From Listeria floridensis FSL S10-1187 (GTDB lineage: Bacteria; Bacillota; Bacilli; Lactobacillales; Listeriaceae), in NCBI RefSeq assembly GCF_000525875.1, contig NZ_AODF01000011.1, forward strand, positions 1 through 56,366: 56,366 nucleotides of DNA. Direction: 5' to 3'. The stretch's first letter is position 1, and every line of letters starts with the position of its first letter. This document shows, piece by piece, positions 18,271 to 27,397 of the stretch. A program made the position numbers and the translations under genes. The notes below the pieces were generated by a model that was given only the letters and a program-made list of their open reading frames with translations, ran no database searches and had not been told where the DNA came from.

Positions 18271-18717
18271 GTGACGGGCATCGTTCATTTCTTAGAGCAA
18301 CATTCCGATGAATTTATTAATTACTGGATTAGCAGCTATTATGTTGAATCGAAAGAGTATCAAATGCGTAAAGATACGCCAGGTTTTTTAGACGCTCAGT
18401 ATCGGGAAGCTAGTCAACTATTCAGTCAAGCTTTGAAGAAATATGGAACTGAAGAAGTAACGGCTTCAATGAAAGATATTGGCGAAGATCGTCGAGATAT
18501 GAACACACCTTGGAAAGACATTTATTTGAGCCACTTTAGTTTTTATACAGCTTTAACTGAGTTTATTGTAGTTCATTACAAAAAGCACACTTTAGATTGT
18601 CCACTTGATGAATTCCTCGATTCGTTGATCGAGCTCCGGCGGATAGAAGCATTATCTAGCTCTGAACTCTATGATGGATATGAGTACGAAGCTAATCAAA
18701 AAGTTTTAAACCGGTAA
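18271..18717 (+). CDS. Conserved protein of unknown function
   Basis: 148 residues, no signal peptide or membrane segment, mostly helical and acidic. It begins VTGIVHFLEQHSDEFINYWI. The GTG start lies after GAAGGAAGTGG. I do not recognise a domain with certainty; the N-terminal pattern (helical, HSDEF..YW) is reminiscent of RsbRD-N-like or globin-like sensory modules, but this is only an impression. By position it equals the conserved hypothetical between yuiD and ndh in L. monocytogenes. A hairpin follows the stop. Confidence 0.8.
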   Translation: MTGIVHFLEQHSDEFINYWISSYYVESKEYQMRKDTPGFLDAQYREASQLFSQALKKYGTEEVTASMKDIGEDRRDMNTPWKDIYLSHFSFYTALTEFIVVHYKKHTLDCPLDEFLDSLIELRRIEALSSSELYDGYEYEANQKVLNR

Positions 18718-18777
18718 GCAAAAGCTTAGCGGTTTTTTTATATTAAAAAAAGCACCTTCACAGTGAAGGTGCTTTTA
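18707..18777. terminator. Two terminator hairpins between convergent genes
   Basis: First hairpin: AACCGGTAAGC and GCTTAGCGGTT followed by T7 (18707-18740). Second: AAAAGCACCTTCA and TGAAGGTGCTTTT (18746-18777), symmetric. They separate the plus-strand hypothetical from ndh on the minus strand. Confidence 0.85.
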
Positions 18778-18787
18778 CACTTAATGC

Positions 18788-20000
18788 TTATTTGTAGAAT
18801 TTAAACTTCCCTTTGCTCATCATTACGCCAGTTCCTCCGATAAGAAGAAGCGCGCGATCATCGATCACTTTCTTCATAAACGATGCTGGATAGCCTTTGA
18901 TGTTTTTACCGAAGACAACTCCGATTGCATCATTGTCACCAATCGAGCAAACAGTACCTTTTTCATGGTATTCAAAGTCAACCAAATCTGTATCGCCTTT
19001 GACCATTTTAGCAAGGTTAATTGCTGCTACGTCTGCTTGCTGCATCGCAATTTGTGCTGTTGTAGGATACGGACGTTCATTGGCTGGATTGATGATTAGT
19101 GAGCAGTCGCCAATAATTAAAATTTCTTCATTACCTGGAACAGTCAAATTATGGTTGACTTTCACACGACCGCGACCAGCTTCAAATCCTGACGCTTCGA
19201 TCACACTGTTTCCGCGTACACCCGCTGCCCAAATAATGGTTCCAGCTTTGATTTCTTTTTCTTCTGTTTCGCTCGCAGCATATCTTACTCCGTCAGCCGT
19301 TGCTTCTTTTACAGGTTTTCCGACAAGGAATTCCACGCCGCGATCTTCAAGCACTCCGACACCGTAATCAACAAGTTTTGCATCAAATTGCGGCAATACT
19401 TTCGGTGCTGCTTCAAGGCAGACAATCCGGACTTTTTCGCGCGGAACATCATACATCTTCACAAGTTCCGGAATGCGGTTCGTTAGTTCGCCTAAGAACT
19501 CGATACCGGTAAAGCCTGCACCGCCGACAATGATCGTAAGCAGCTCGTCTTTTTGCTCCGTTTTCCATTTTGAGAATTGTTCTTCGATATGGGCACGAAT
19601 TTTTTTTAACGGAAGGAATGCTCGTAATGGTAAGAGCGAATTCTTTCAACCCTTTGATGCCGAATGTCTCAGCTTCAGAGCCGAGTCCAACTAGCAAATA
19701 ATCATAAGAGATATCACCTTCGTTTTTAAGTGTCACGGTTTTTGAATCTTTATTAATTGTAACGACTTCATCTTGGATGAAAGTTGTTTTACTTGTATCT
19801 ACTACTTTAGAAATTGGGTAAACAAGTTGTTCAGGTTCTAATGTCCCTGCTGCCGCTTCATGCAGCCATGTTGTTTCTTGGTGATAATCATTTTTATTAA
19901 CAAGAACGATTTCTGCTCCAGTATTTGCTTGCTGCAATTTTCTAAGAGTCTTGAGACCGCCGTATCCTGCTCCTAAAATGACAACTTTTGGTTTACTCAT
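18788..20000 (-). pseudogene. ndh: Type II NADH dehydrogenase, frameshifted
   Basis: 403 residues after repair; membrane-associated, non-proton-pumping NADH:quinone oxidoreductase (NDH-2). The FAD-binding motif VVILGAGYGGLKTLRKL is at the N-terminus, the NAD-binding GGAGFTGIEFLGEL appears only in the repaired frame, and the second FAD block is NEEILIIGDCS with PTTAQIAMQQADVAA. Frame is lost in a run of eight A on the coding strand (19600-19607): seven A give SVKKIRAHIEEQF. C-terminal helix VIDDRALLLIGGTGVMMSKG is present. A homopolymer error is the likely cause, since the enzyme is central to respiration and both halves are intact. Confidence 0.9.
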
Positions 20001-20465
20001 TTGTAATCACATCTACTTTCCCTTAATATTTTTTTCACAAATTAGTTTGCAAATGATTCCTTTTTGACAGCATATGTAGATTGCGCTTATTCATCTACCT
20101 TGCGTGAAAAATACCACTTATAGTTATTATGATAGACGTTTTCGGAGCGGATTTCAAGGATAGAATTTTTGAAAATGCGCTTTGCTTGAATATACTCTAA
20201 GTGGTATAGGCAATTTTTGCACTTCCACATGCAGTCACTAATCATTTAGACTATTTTGTTACTATTTTAACAAATAATTGGTTTACTTAGAAAGCGTTTT
20301 TCAAAAAAAGTTTTCATTTTTCAATTCGAACAAGTTTGTGAAATTACATACTTTGCATGTCGTTAAATCCCAAGCCTATCTAACTTCTTTTCAAAGTAGT
20401 TTGTGATAGAATGGTAGTGTTATGCCGATGTGCATTTCAGTTTTGTGCAATTGGAGGGGAAACTT
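20001..20465. other. Divergent intergenic region between ndh and ferredoxin-NADP reductase gene
   Basis: 465 bases without a supported gene. It must hold the promoters of both divergent redox genes. I see AT-rich stretches and partial TTGTGAAA-like half sites that recall Rex (redox repressor) operators, but no complete palindrome, so no operator is called. Confidence 0.5.
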
Positions 20466-21460
20466 TTGGACCAACAAACCAAAATTTATGATATTACTAT
20501 TATCGGAGGCGGCCCGATTGGTTTATTTGCTGCTTTTTATGCTGGTATGAGAAACGCCAGTGTTAAAATTATTGAGAGTCTGCCTCAACTTGGCGGACAG
20601 TTAGCTGCTCTTTATCCAGAAAAATATATTTATGATATTCCGGGATTCCCGAAAGTACGTGCTCAAGAGCTTGTAAATAACTTGATTGAGCAAATGAATC
20701 CCTTCGATCCAAAGGTCTGTCTTGGCGAAACCGTAACGGCGATCGGAAAAGAAGCTGATGGAACTTTTGAAATTTCAACGGATCATGATAGTCATTATAG
20801 CAAGACGGTGATTATTACGGCTGGAAATGGTGCGTTTGAACCGAGAAGGCTGCAGCTTGATGACGCCTCCGATTATGAAGGAAAAAACTTGCATTACTTC
20901 ATCAATGATTTAAACCGTTTTAAAGGACGTAATGTTGCGATATGCGGCGGCGGTGACTCTGCTGTTGATTGGGCTTTGATGCTTGAACCCATTGCAAATT
21001 CGGTTGCGCTTATTCATCGCCGTCCGACTTTTCGGGCGCACGAGCATAGTGTTACGCGGCTTGAGAACTCAAGCGTTCAAATTATGACACCGTATATTCC
21101 GACTGCTTGATTGGTGATGAGAACGGAATCGCCAAGGTCGTGCTTGGCGAAGTGAAGGGCGATCAGGAACAAGTCCTTGAAATAGACGATTTTATTGTCA
21201 ATTACGGTTTTGTTTCTTCACTTGGGCCAATTAAAGATTGGGGGCTCGAGCTTCTGCGCAATTCCATTATCGTGAACTCCAAAATGGAAACATCCATTCC
21301 TGGGATTTATTCTGCTGGCGACATTTGTACGTATGACGGAAAGGTAAAGTTGATTGCAACTGGATTCGGCGAGGCTCCTACTGCTGTCAATAATGCACTT
21401 AACTTTATTGATCCTAGTGCTCGCGTTCAGCCGATGCACTCCACTTCATTATTTTCCTAG
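20466..21460 (+). pseudogene. Ferredoxin/flavodoxin-NADP reductase, YumC type, frameshifted
   Basis: Repaired length is 331 residues, the usual size of YumC-type thioredoxin-reductase-like FNR, which lacks the CxxC pair. FAD motif [18 protein letters not shown], then [25 protein letters not shown] motif [15 protein letters not shown], and C-terminal [28 protein letters not shown] at 20466 is chosen because GGAGGGG lies seven bases upstream; an ATG at 20430 has none. The frame breaks at 21107-21108, where TT should be TTT (IPTALIGDENG). The enzyme reduces ferredoxin or flavodoxin with NADPH. Confidence 0.9.
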
Positions 21461-21468
21461 TAAAACGC

Positions 21469-21499
21469 AAAAGGAACTTGGATTATCCAAGTTCCTTTC
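21469..21499. terminator. Terminator after FNR gene
   Basis: AAAGGAACTTGG and CCAAGTTCCTTT pair perfectly around a five-base loop. The tail is T-rich and the hairpin is symmetric. Confidence 0.85.
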
Positions 21500-21532
21500 T
21501 TCCGTTAAAGACCTATCATGGTTTTGTTTTTT

Positions 21533-21796
21533 TCATCTATTCTCTTGCTTGATCAAGCGTCTATCTTTATCGTTGTAAATCTGCTGCTGAATGTGGTGCA
21601 TCCGAGCTCTTAACTCTTGGAGTTCCCGTTCTAAGGACGCATCTTCTTCTTTTTTTCTTTTTTGCTGTCCAAAAAACCTTGCTTTATCCTCCTCAACATC
21701 ATCATCACCTCATATATTCATCTCTCTATAACTAAATATTAGCACAAAAAATAAGGCTAAAACCAAAAATGTCGTAAAGAGTCCGATTTTGATCAT
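21533..21796 (-). pseudogene. Small single-pass membrane protein with coiled-coil tail, interrupted by an in-frame TGA
   Basis: One continuous minus-strand frame reads MIKIGLFTTFLVLALFFVLI, a membrane helix, then FSYREMNI, a TGA at 21710-21712, then GDDDVEEDKARFFGQQKRKK and a heptad-like segment EDASLERELQELRARM up to a stop at 21533. The charged second half is strongly protein-like and has no start codon of its own near the TGA, so the two parts belong together (86 sense codons). No clear Shine-Dalgarno precedes the ATG. The break may be a true nonsense mutation or an error. I do not recognise the family. Confidence 0.5.
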
Positions 21797-21805
21797 AAAT
21801 GATAT

Positions 21806-21820
21806 TTGTAAGCGCTTTCT
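21806..21820. promoter_or_regulatory. Candidate cre site (CcpA operator)
   Basis: TTGTAAGCGCTTTCT matches the cre consensus WTGNAANCGNWNNCW at every fixed position. It lies just upstream of the small membrane-coiled-coil ORF (minus strand) and about 110 bases before the SDR gene (plus strand), downstream of a TATAAT on the minus strand. CcpA control of one or both is inferred. Confidence 0.55.
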
Positions 21821-21927
21821 GAAATAATATAGTACATTATACCGAATTATAAAACTATTTAACTGTGTTTTATTTTTACAGAAATGGGAAAGGTTTAGAT
21901 AGGTTCCTGATTGGAGGAGGAAAAACA

Positions 21928-22548
21928 ATGCGAATTCTAGTTCTTGGCGCAAATGGACAAATTGGGAGACAAATCGTTCAGCGGTTAAGCCCGACTAATT
22001 TTGTCCGCGCAATGGTACGTAAAGCCGAACAATTTGATGCCCTTGAAAAACTTGGTGCTCATCCGATTATCGGTGATCTCGAAAAAGATTTTAGCTATGC
22101 TTATGATGAAATAGATGCGGTCGTTTTCTCTGCAGGTTCAGGCGGAAACACCGGTCCTGATAAAACGATCGCTGTGGATCAGGAAGGCGCCATTCGCGCG
22201 ATTGAAACGGCGAAAGCAAAAGGAGTACGACGCTTTGTGATCGTGAGCTCGATTCTTGCTGGCGAACCGGAAAAGGGTCCTGCTTCACTTGCGCTTTACT
22301 TGGAAGCGAAAGGGAAAGCTGATGATGCTTTGCTTGCAAGCGGATTGGATTATACGATTCTCCGCCCTGTAACGCTGACTGATGATGCAGGAACAGGGAA
22401 AGTAGACGATGCTTCTAGCTCATTGCAAAAAACGATTACACGCGCAGATGTGGCTGCTTTTGCTGCGGCTGTTTTGCCAGAAGAAAAAACATTTGGCAAG
22501 ATTTATACATTTGCAAATGGCGAAACACCAATTGATGATTATTTATAA
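21928..22548 (+). CDS. yhfK: NAD(P)-binding atypical SDR protein, YhfK type
   Basis: 206 residues, Rossmann fold of the NmrA/atypical short-chain dehydrogenase group. Dinucleotide motif MRILVLGANGQIGRQIVQRL at the N-terminus, with DAVVFSAGSGGNTGPDKT and FVIVSSILAG blocks. ATG at 21928 follows GGAGGAGGAAAAAC; an earlier in-frame ATG at 21865 lacks one. Monocistronic with a strong terminator. The substrate is unknown. Confidence 0.9.
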   Translation: MRILVLGANGQIGRQIVQRLSPTNFVRAMVRKAEQFDALEKLGAHPIIGDLEKDFSYAYDEIDAVVFSAGSGGNTGPDKTIAVDQEGAIRAIETAKAKGVRRFVIVSSILAGEPEKGPASLALYLEAKGKADDALLASGLDYTILRPVTLTDDAGTGKVDDASSSLQKTITRADVAAFAAAVLPEEKTFGKIYTFANGETPIDDYL

Positions 22549-22551
22549 ATT

Positions 22552-22597
22552 AAAAAACGGCAATCCTTGTATGAAAAAAGGATTGCCGTTTTTTTAT
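22552..22597. terminator. Terminator after yhfK
   Basis: AAAAACGGCAATCCTT and AAGGATTGCCGTTTTTTT form a long stem with a loop of about nine bases. Confidence 0.9.
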
Positions 22598-22640
22598 TGT
22601 CTTAAACTTTTTTTGAGGGTGAGAGCGGGGGCTTGGTTCG

Positions 22641-22979
22641 TTAAACAGGATCAATTGACTGATTTTCTAATATCAGCTTTTCTGCTTGGGCAAGCACTTT
22701 TTCTCCATTCATCATGCCATAATCGGTCATGTTGATGACGTCAATCGGAATGCCACGTGACGCCACTTTTTGACTGAACTGGTCAAGCATGAACTTCACT
22801 TGTGGCCCAAGTAGCAGCACATCGACATCCTTCGTTTCCAAACTATGGTCGGCTTCAGATGCGGAAACTGCAAAGATATCTGTTTCGGTTCCTGCATTTT
22901 CAGCAGCTTTCTGCATTTTTGTGACAAGCAAGCTGGTACTCATTCCAGCTGAACAAACTAGCATAATCGTTTTTGTCAT
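22641..22979 (-). CDS. PTS cellobiose-family EIIB component
   Basis: 112 residues with phosphocysteine in LVCSAGMSTSLLVTKM (Cys9) and the conserved DVLLLGPQVKF and MTDYGMMNGEKV blocks. It follows the GH1 gene by 18 bases on the same strand, so EIIB, GH1 and the ROK kinase form an operon. It probably phosphorylates beta-glucosides with the divergent EIIC at 25497. It is a paralogue of the orphan EIIB at 7054. Confidence 0.93.
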   Translation of the reverse strand: MTKTIMLVCSAGMSTSLLVTKMQKAAENAGTETDIFAVSASEADHSLETKDVDVLLLGPQVKFMLDQFSQKVASRGIPIDVINMTDYGMMNGEKVLAQAEKLILENQSIDPV

Positions 22980-22997
22980 AGGTTTTATTCTCCTTTT

Positions 22998-24409
22998 CTA
23001 GCGAACTCTGTTTGAAGTTCGAGTTGTATTTGTTTGGACCACTTGGTTTAACCATCGACCGGATTTTTTGATGGTTTTAATCTGTGTATGGATATTATTT
23101 GAGATCAATCCGTAACGGTTGCGATACGCATTTTTCCATGACCAGCAGTCAATTGGACACCAAAGATGATAGCCAAAGCAGTTGCTTCCTTCTTTGATCG
23201 CTTGATGCAACCAGTAAAGATGCTCTTCGATAAACTGAATGCGGTAATCATCTTCAATTACGCCTTCTTCATTTAAGAAGCGTTCTTCTCTTGATACGCC
23301 CATTCCATTTTCAGCAATAAACCACTCGATGTTTTGATAATTGTCACGGATATCAATTGCGATGTCATAAATTGCCTTTGGATAAATTTCCCAACCTTTG
23401 TCGACGTTCATCCGGCGGCCAGGCATTTCGTATTCGTCAAAATACTTGTCCGGCAGCCAGTCAACTGCAAGGCTTTTAGGCGAAATGTCAGGCGCTTTCA
23501 CACGATGGGGATGGTAATAGTTGATGCCTAGATAGTCAACTGTATTTTCCGCAAGCAGCTTCATTTCCGAGTTGCTTGTTTCGAAAAGTACCCCGTCTTT
23601 TTGAAAAACGGAAAGTAAGGCTTCAGGAAATTTGCCTATGGTTGAGGCCTTCATGAAAAACTGGTTCAGCCACATATTGGCAAACTCGGATGCACGCTTG
23701 TCTGCGTCAGAATCTGTAGCTGGATACGGCGGTGTTAAATTGAGGATAATCCCAATTTTCCCATCTGGATTTTGATTGATTTTCTTAAAGGCACGAATGG
23801 CTTTTGCAGATGCCAATTGAAGGTTATAGGCCACTTGAACGGCAGTCGGACCATCCACAAGATTCGGATAGTGAAATTGATGTAAGTATTCGCCCTCCAC
23901 GATTACCATCGGTTCGTTGAAGGTGAACCAGTCGGAAACTCGATCTGAGAACAGCTCGAAGCACTTGGCTGCGAACTTGGCGAAAAGATCCCCACATGTT
24001 TGGAAGTCCAGCCGCCATACTGGTTATAAAGCTCAACTGGAAGGTCGAAATGATGCAAATTTATCACAGGCCGAATCCCTTGTTCAATAAACGTATCAAT
24101 GACTTCATTATAAAAGCGTACGCCATCTGGATTGACTGTTGCTGTTTCAAAATCGTCAATTAGTCGCGTCCACTGAATGGAGGTTCGTACGGAATTCAGG
24201 CCGACTTCTTTCATCAACGCGATATCTTCTTTAAAGCTGTTATAAAAATTCGAAGCTGTATCTGGTCCTACTTGGTTATAAAAAATGTCCGGTTCGATGT
24301 CATACCAATGATCGAATACATTGGCATGTTGCTTATTAAATCTTCCTTCTGTTTGTGGGCCAGATGTTGCAGCCCCCCACCAAAAATGATTTGGAAATTG
24401 TAGTTTCAT
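22998..24409 (-). pseudogene. Glycoside hydrolase family 1, 6-phospho-beta-glucosidase type, frameshifted
   Basis: Repaired length 470 residues, standard for GH1. The N-terminus is FPNHFWWGAATSGPQTEGR. The acid/base motif TFNEP is read only in the repaired frame, just before MVIVEGEYLHQF. The nucleophile is in WFIAENGMGVS. Frame is lost at 23990-23993, where a run of four C on the plus strand (G on the coding strand) should be five. It would hydrolyse phosphorylated beta-glucosides delivered by the PTS. The start at 24409 follows AAAGGAGCAG; the ORF begins 14 bases after the ROK kinase stops. Most likely a functional gene with a sequencing indel. Confidence 0.9.
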
Positions 24410-24422
24410 GTCTTCTGCTCCT

Positions 24423-25283
24423 TTAAATAAGTTGTTCGGCAAGTGCTAAAGAGCCGACGATTCCCGCATTGTCACGAAGTTTGCATGGTACGATAAAACT
24501 CTCCACGGCAGTTGTTTCCATATATCCGCCTAAAAGCATCTGAAATTGTTCTTGAATAAGCGGAAAGAGATGGGTCTGTTTCATCACTCCACCGCCAAAA
24601 ACAATGACTTCCGGCGCAAATGATAATGTGTAATTGACGCAAGCTTGGGCAAGGTAATGGGCTTCAATTTGCCAAAGCGCATCCGTGGCATTAAGCTGTT
24701 CGGCTTTTTGACCAGCCCGCACTTCGATCGCAGGTCCGGCGGCAAGTCCTTCCAAACAATTACTGTGATATGGGCAATTTCCTTCAAAGGGATCAGATGC
24801 TAGCTGATTGATGTAAATATGTCCGATTTCGGGATGCCCTCTTCCTTCCATTACTTTACCGTTTAAAATGACTCCCCCACCTATCCCTGTTCCAACTGTT
24901 ATATAAATACTGTTTTTAGCGAAACGAGCTGCACCATATTGTTGTTCGCCGAACGCTGCCGCATTAACGTCTGTTGTCCAAAAATACGGTAGATCGAATG
25001 CTGCTCGGATAGCGCCGAGGAAATCGAAGTTTCGCCACGCAAGTTTTGGTGTATTCGTGATGAAGCCGTACGTGGATGAATCTTGATTCACATCGATTGG
25101 ACCGAATGAACCGATTCCAATCGCCTCAACTGGATACTGCTTAAAAAATGACACGATTTTTGGCAAGGTCTCCTCCGGTGTTCTTGTCGGAATGCTAATA
25201 CGCTCTGCAACTCGCGGCAGTTCTTTTCTGTCTGCCACCGCGCACACGATCTTCGTCCCGCCTGCTTCAATTGCTCCTATCAT
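24423..25283 (-). CDS. ROK-family sugar kinase
   Basis: 286-residue kinase of the ROK family, closest in pattern to the zinc-containing fructokinase/glucokinase group. ATP-binding motif IGAIEAGGTKIVCAVA is N-terminal; YITVGTGIGGGVILNG is central. The zinc site is GHIYIN with CPYHSNCLEGLAAGPA. It lacks the DNA-binding N-terminus of ROK repressors, so it is an enzyme. First gene of the minus-strand ROK-GH1-EIIB operon and probably phosphorylates the free sugar released by the glucosidase. Confidence 0.92.
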   Translation of the reverse strand: MIGAIEAGGTKIVCAVADRKELPRVAERISIPTRTPEETLPKIVSFFKQYPVEAIGIGSFGPIDVNQDSSTYGFITNTPKLAWRNFDFLGAIRAAFDLPYFWTTDVNAAAFGEQQYGAARFAKNSIYITVGTGIGGGVILNGKVMEGRGHPEIGHIYINQLASDPFEGNCPYHSNCLEGLAAGPAIEVRAGQKAEQLNATDALWQIEAHYLAQACVNYTLSFAPEVIVFGGGVMKQTHLFPLIQEQFQMLLGGYMETTAVESFIVPCKLRDNAGIVGSLALAEQLI

Positions 25284-25420
25284 TTGTCTCTCCTTCTTTC
25301 TTACAACTCTTTTTCATTTTGTTCAGAAAAATTCAGCCGAGTAAACTTCCCTTTTCTTCGTTTTTACTTTACAAATTAATCATACCTGCGCTTCTTTAAA
25401 AAATCAATCATTTTATAAAA

Positions 25421-25432
25421 ATGACTAGACAT
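25421..25432. promoter_or_regulatory. Possible GntR/HutC operator
   Basis: ATGACTAGACAT is an imperfect 12-bp palindrome (10 of 12 positions symmetric) resembling the GTCTAGAC-type sites of HutC-subfamily regulators. It lies in the divergent promoter region between the ROK and EIIC genes, and a HutC-type regulator is encoded at 27398. A single weak site; speculative. Confidence 0.3.
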
Positions 25433-25458
25433 TTAAAATAAAGGGTGATATATTTAAA

Positions 25459-25473
25459 ATGTAATCGATTGCA
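25459..25473 (+). promoter_or_regulatory. cre site before PTS EIIC gene
   Basis: ATGTAATCGATTGCA agrees with every fixed position of the cre consensus WTGNAANCGNWNNCW. It lies 24 bases before the EIIC start, a position where CcpA binding would repress. Carbon catabolite control of a sugar transporter is expected. Confidence 0.7.
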
Positions 25474-25496
25474 AATTAATTTTTGAGGTGAAAAAA

Positions 25497-26765
25497 ATGA
25501 ATGGATTTATGGATAAGCTGGCGGAGAAAATCATGCCGCTTGCAAATGCACTCGGGCAAAATCGATATCTTACCGTATTAAGAGATGCTTTTATGTTAGC
25601 ATTTCCTTTGACAATGTTTGGTTCTATCATTGTTGTACTTAACAACTTGCCGTTTTGGAGCGACGAAACGAAAGCAACTTTAAATCATCTGCTTGGAAAT
25701 GGGCAAAGCGCTACGATGAGTATTATGACTATCTTCGTAACTTTTGGTATCGGCTATTATTTATCTAAATCCTATGACGTCGAAGGAATATTCGGCGGTG
25801 CGATTGCTTTTTCCAGCTTTTTGATTTTAACTCCGTTCTTTATGGAATCGGAAAAAGGTGAAATGATTACAAATATGCTGAGCCTTGATCGACTTGGTGC
25901 CAAGGGAATGTTTCTCGGGATGCTTGCTGCTTTTCTTGCAGCTGAACTTTACTGCCGGATTACAAAGCGCGGTTGGCAAATTAAAATGCCTAGCGGCGTT
26001 CCGCCAGCAGTTGCAAAATCATTTGCTGCTTTAATTCCAGCGGTTTTAACGCTTAGTGTTTTCTTGCTTATCAATGCTGCTGTTGTCGGATTTTTCGAAG
26101 CAAACTTGCATGATGTCATTTATGAAGTGATTCAAAAACCTCTGACAGGTCTAGGCGGAAGTCTTCCTGCAACATTAATTGCACTCTTCTTTGTTCAGTT
26201 TCTTTGGTTCTTCGGCTTGCATGGCCAAATTATCGTCAACTCCGTCATGGACCCGATTTGGAACACGTTAATGCTCGATAACCTTGAGGCGTATAAAGCT
26301 GGTGAAGCTTTACCGCATATTATTTCTAAACCATTTATGGAAACCTTCACCGTTGGACTTGGCGGCTCGGGGATGACGCTAGCAGTTGTCATCATCATGG
26401 CCTTTTTCATGAAACGTAAGCAGTATAAAGATATTGGCCGACTTGCGCTTGGCCCAGGTATTTTCAACGTAAATGAACCGGTTATTTTCGGACTTCCGAT
26501 TGTCTTGAATGCGACCATTTTGATTCCTTGGGTAGTAGCACCTCTTGTTGTCACAACGTTTAACTACTTGGTGATGGCTGCTGGGATTGTTCCGCCGCCA
26601 ACTGGGGTTTCTGTTCCGTGGACAGTTCCAATTGTCGCAAGCGGTGTGCTTGCAACGAATTCATGGCTTGGTGGACTGCTTCAAGTGGTCGATTTTGTTA
26701 TCGTCGCCTTGATTTGGTTCCCATTCCTCCGGATTCTCGATCGGCAAAAAGAAATAGATATATAA
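25497..26765 (+). CDS. PTS cellobiose-family EIIC permease
   Basis: 422 residues, about ten membrane helices, EIIC of the Lac/Cel family, translocating and phosphorylating beta-glucosides with an EIIB. Motifs: FMDKLAEKIMPLANALGQNRYL at the N-terminus, FFGLHGQIIVNSVMDPIW, and GPGIFNVNEPVIFGLPIVLN, the sugar-binding NEP motif. ATG at 25497 follows TTTTGAGGTG at correct spacing; a GTG within the Shine-Dalgarno is less likely. Transcribed divergently from the ROK-GH1-EIIB operon. Confidence 0.93.
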   Translation: MNGFMDKLAEKIMPLANALGQNRYLTVLRDAFMLAFPLTMFGSIIVVLNNLPFWSDETKATLNHLLGNGQSATMSIMTIFVTFGIGYYLSKSYDVEGIFGGAIAFSSFLILTPFFMESEKGEMITNMLSLDRLGAKGMFLGMLAAFLAAELYCRITKRGWQIKMPSGVPPAVAKSFAALIPAVLTLSVFLLINAAVVGFFEANLHDVIYEVIQKPLTGLGGSLPATLIALFFVQFLWFFGLHGQIIVNSVMDPIWNTLMLDNLEAYKAGEALPHIISKPFMETFTVGLGGSGMTLAVVIIMAFFMKRKQYKDIGRLALGPGIFNVNEPVIFGLPIVLNATILIPWVVAPLVVTTFNYLVMAAGIVPPPTGVSVPWTVPIVASGVLATNSWLGGLLQVVDFVIVALIWFPFLRILDRQKEIDI

Positions 26766-26766
26766 A

Positions 26767-26803
26767 AATAAAGCCCGTTTTCTTTTTAGAAAGCGGGTTT
26801 TTG
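26767..26803 (+). terminator. Terminator after PTS EIIC gene
   Basis: GCCCGTTTTCT and AGAAAGCGGGT pair with one G-T, followed by T5. Confidence 0.8.
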
Positions 26804-26835
26804 CTTGGATAAATTTATTTTCCTGCCCCAACCAA

Positions 26836-26870
26836 AAAAGCTTAGGGAAATTCGTTCACCCTAAGCCAAT
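26836..26870 (-). terminator. Terminator of DUF2200 gene
   Basis: On the minus strand GGCTTAGGG and CCCTAAGCTTTTTT form an 8-9 bp stem with a loop of about 11 bases, followed by a T-run. Confidence 0.75.
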
Positions 26871-26896
26871 TGTGCGATTCAGCTACACATTGAATC

Positions 26897-27256
26897 TTAT
26901 TTTTCCATTCGTAAAATCTTTTCCATTTTCTTACCCTTCGAAAGCTCATCAATCAACTTATCTAAATAGCGGATTTTCTGCATCAACGGTTCTTCAATCT
27001 CTTCAACGCGAACACCACACACGACTCCTTTAATTAGACCCACATTCGGATTAAGCATTGGTGCTTCTGTAAAAAATGTTTCAAAATCAGTGTTTCGTTC
27101 TATTTGATCTGCGAGACCTGCCTCATCGTATCCCGTCAACCAGAAAACAATCTGATCAACTTCTTCTTTCGTACGCTCTTTTCGTTCCGCTTTTTGAATG
27201 TAGAGCGGATATACGCTTGCAAAGCTCATCGTATAAATGCGCGGTTTTGTCATCAT
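26897..27256 (-). CDS. DUF2200 family protein
   Basis: 119 residues. The N-terminus [25 protein letters not shown] and the following [17 protein letters not shown] match DUF2200 proteins of Firmicutes. ATG ATG at 27256/27253 follows GTGGGGAT; the frame stays open upstream but without start signals. Soluble, charged. Function unknown; not obviously linked to the flanking PTS genes. Confidence 0.85.
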   Translation of the reverse strand: MMTKPRIYTMSFASVYPLYIQKAERKERTKEEVDQIVFWLTGYDEAGLADQIERNTDFETFFTEAPMLNPNVGLIKGVVCGVRVEEIEEPLMQKIRYLDKLIDELSKGKKMEKILRMEK

Positions 27257-27397
27257 TATCCCCACTTTATTGGTTTGTTTTCTTGCTACAATTATCCCAT
27301 TTCCTCTGTTGATCTGTCTATTATAAAAGCCTAAAATACGAATGGGATTGTGAAAAGCCATCAAGTCCGTTATACTCGAAAAGAGAGGTGAAAAAAC

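Noticed and set aside
20001..20465. Rex operator between ndh and FNR genes
   Set aside because: Only half-site-like TTTGTGAAA is present, no full palindrome.
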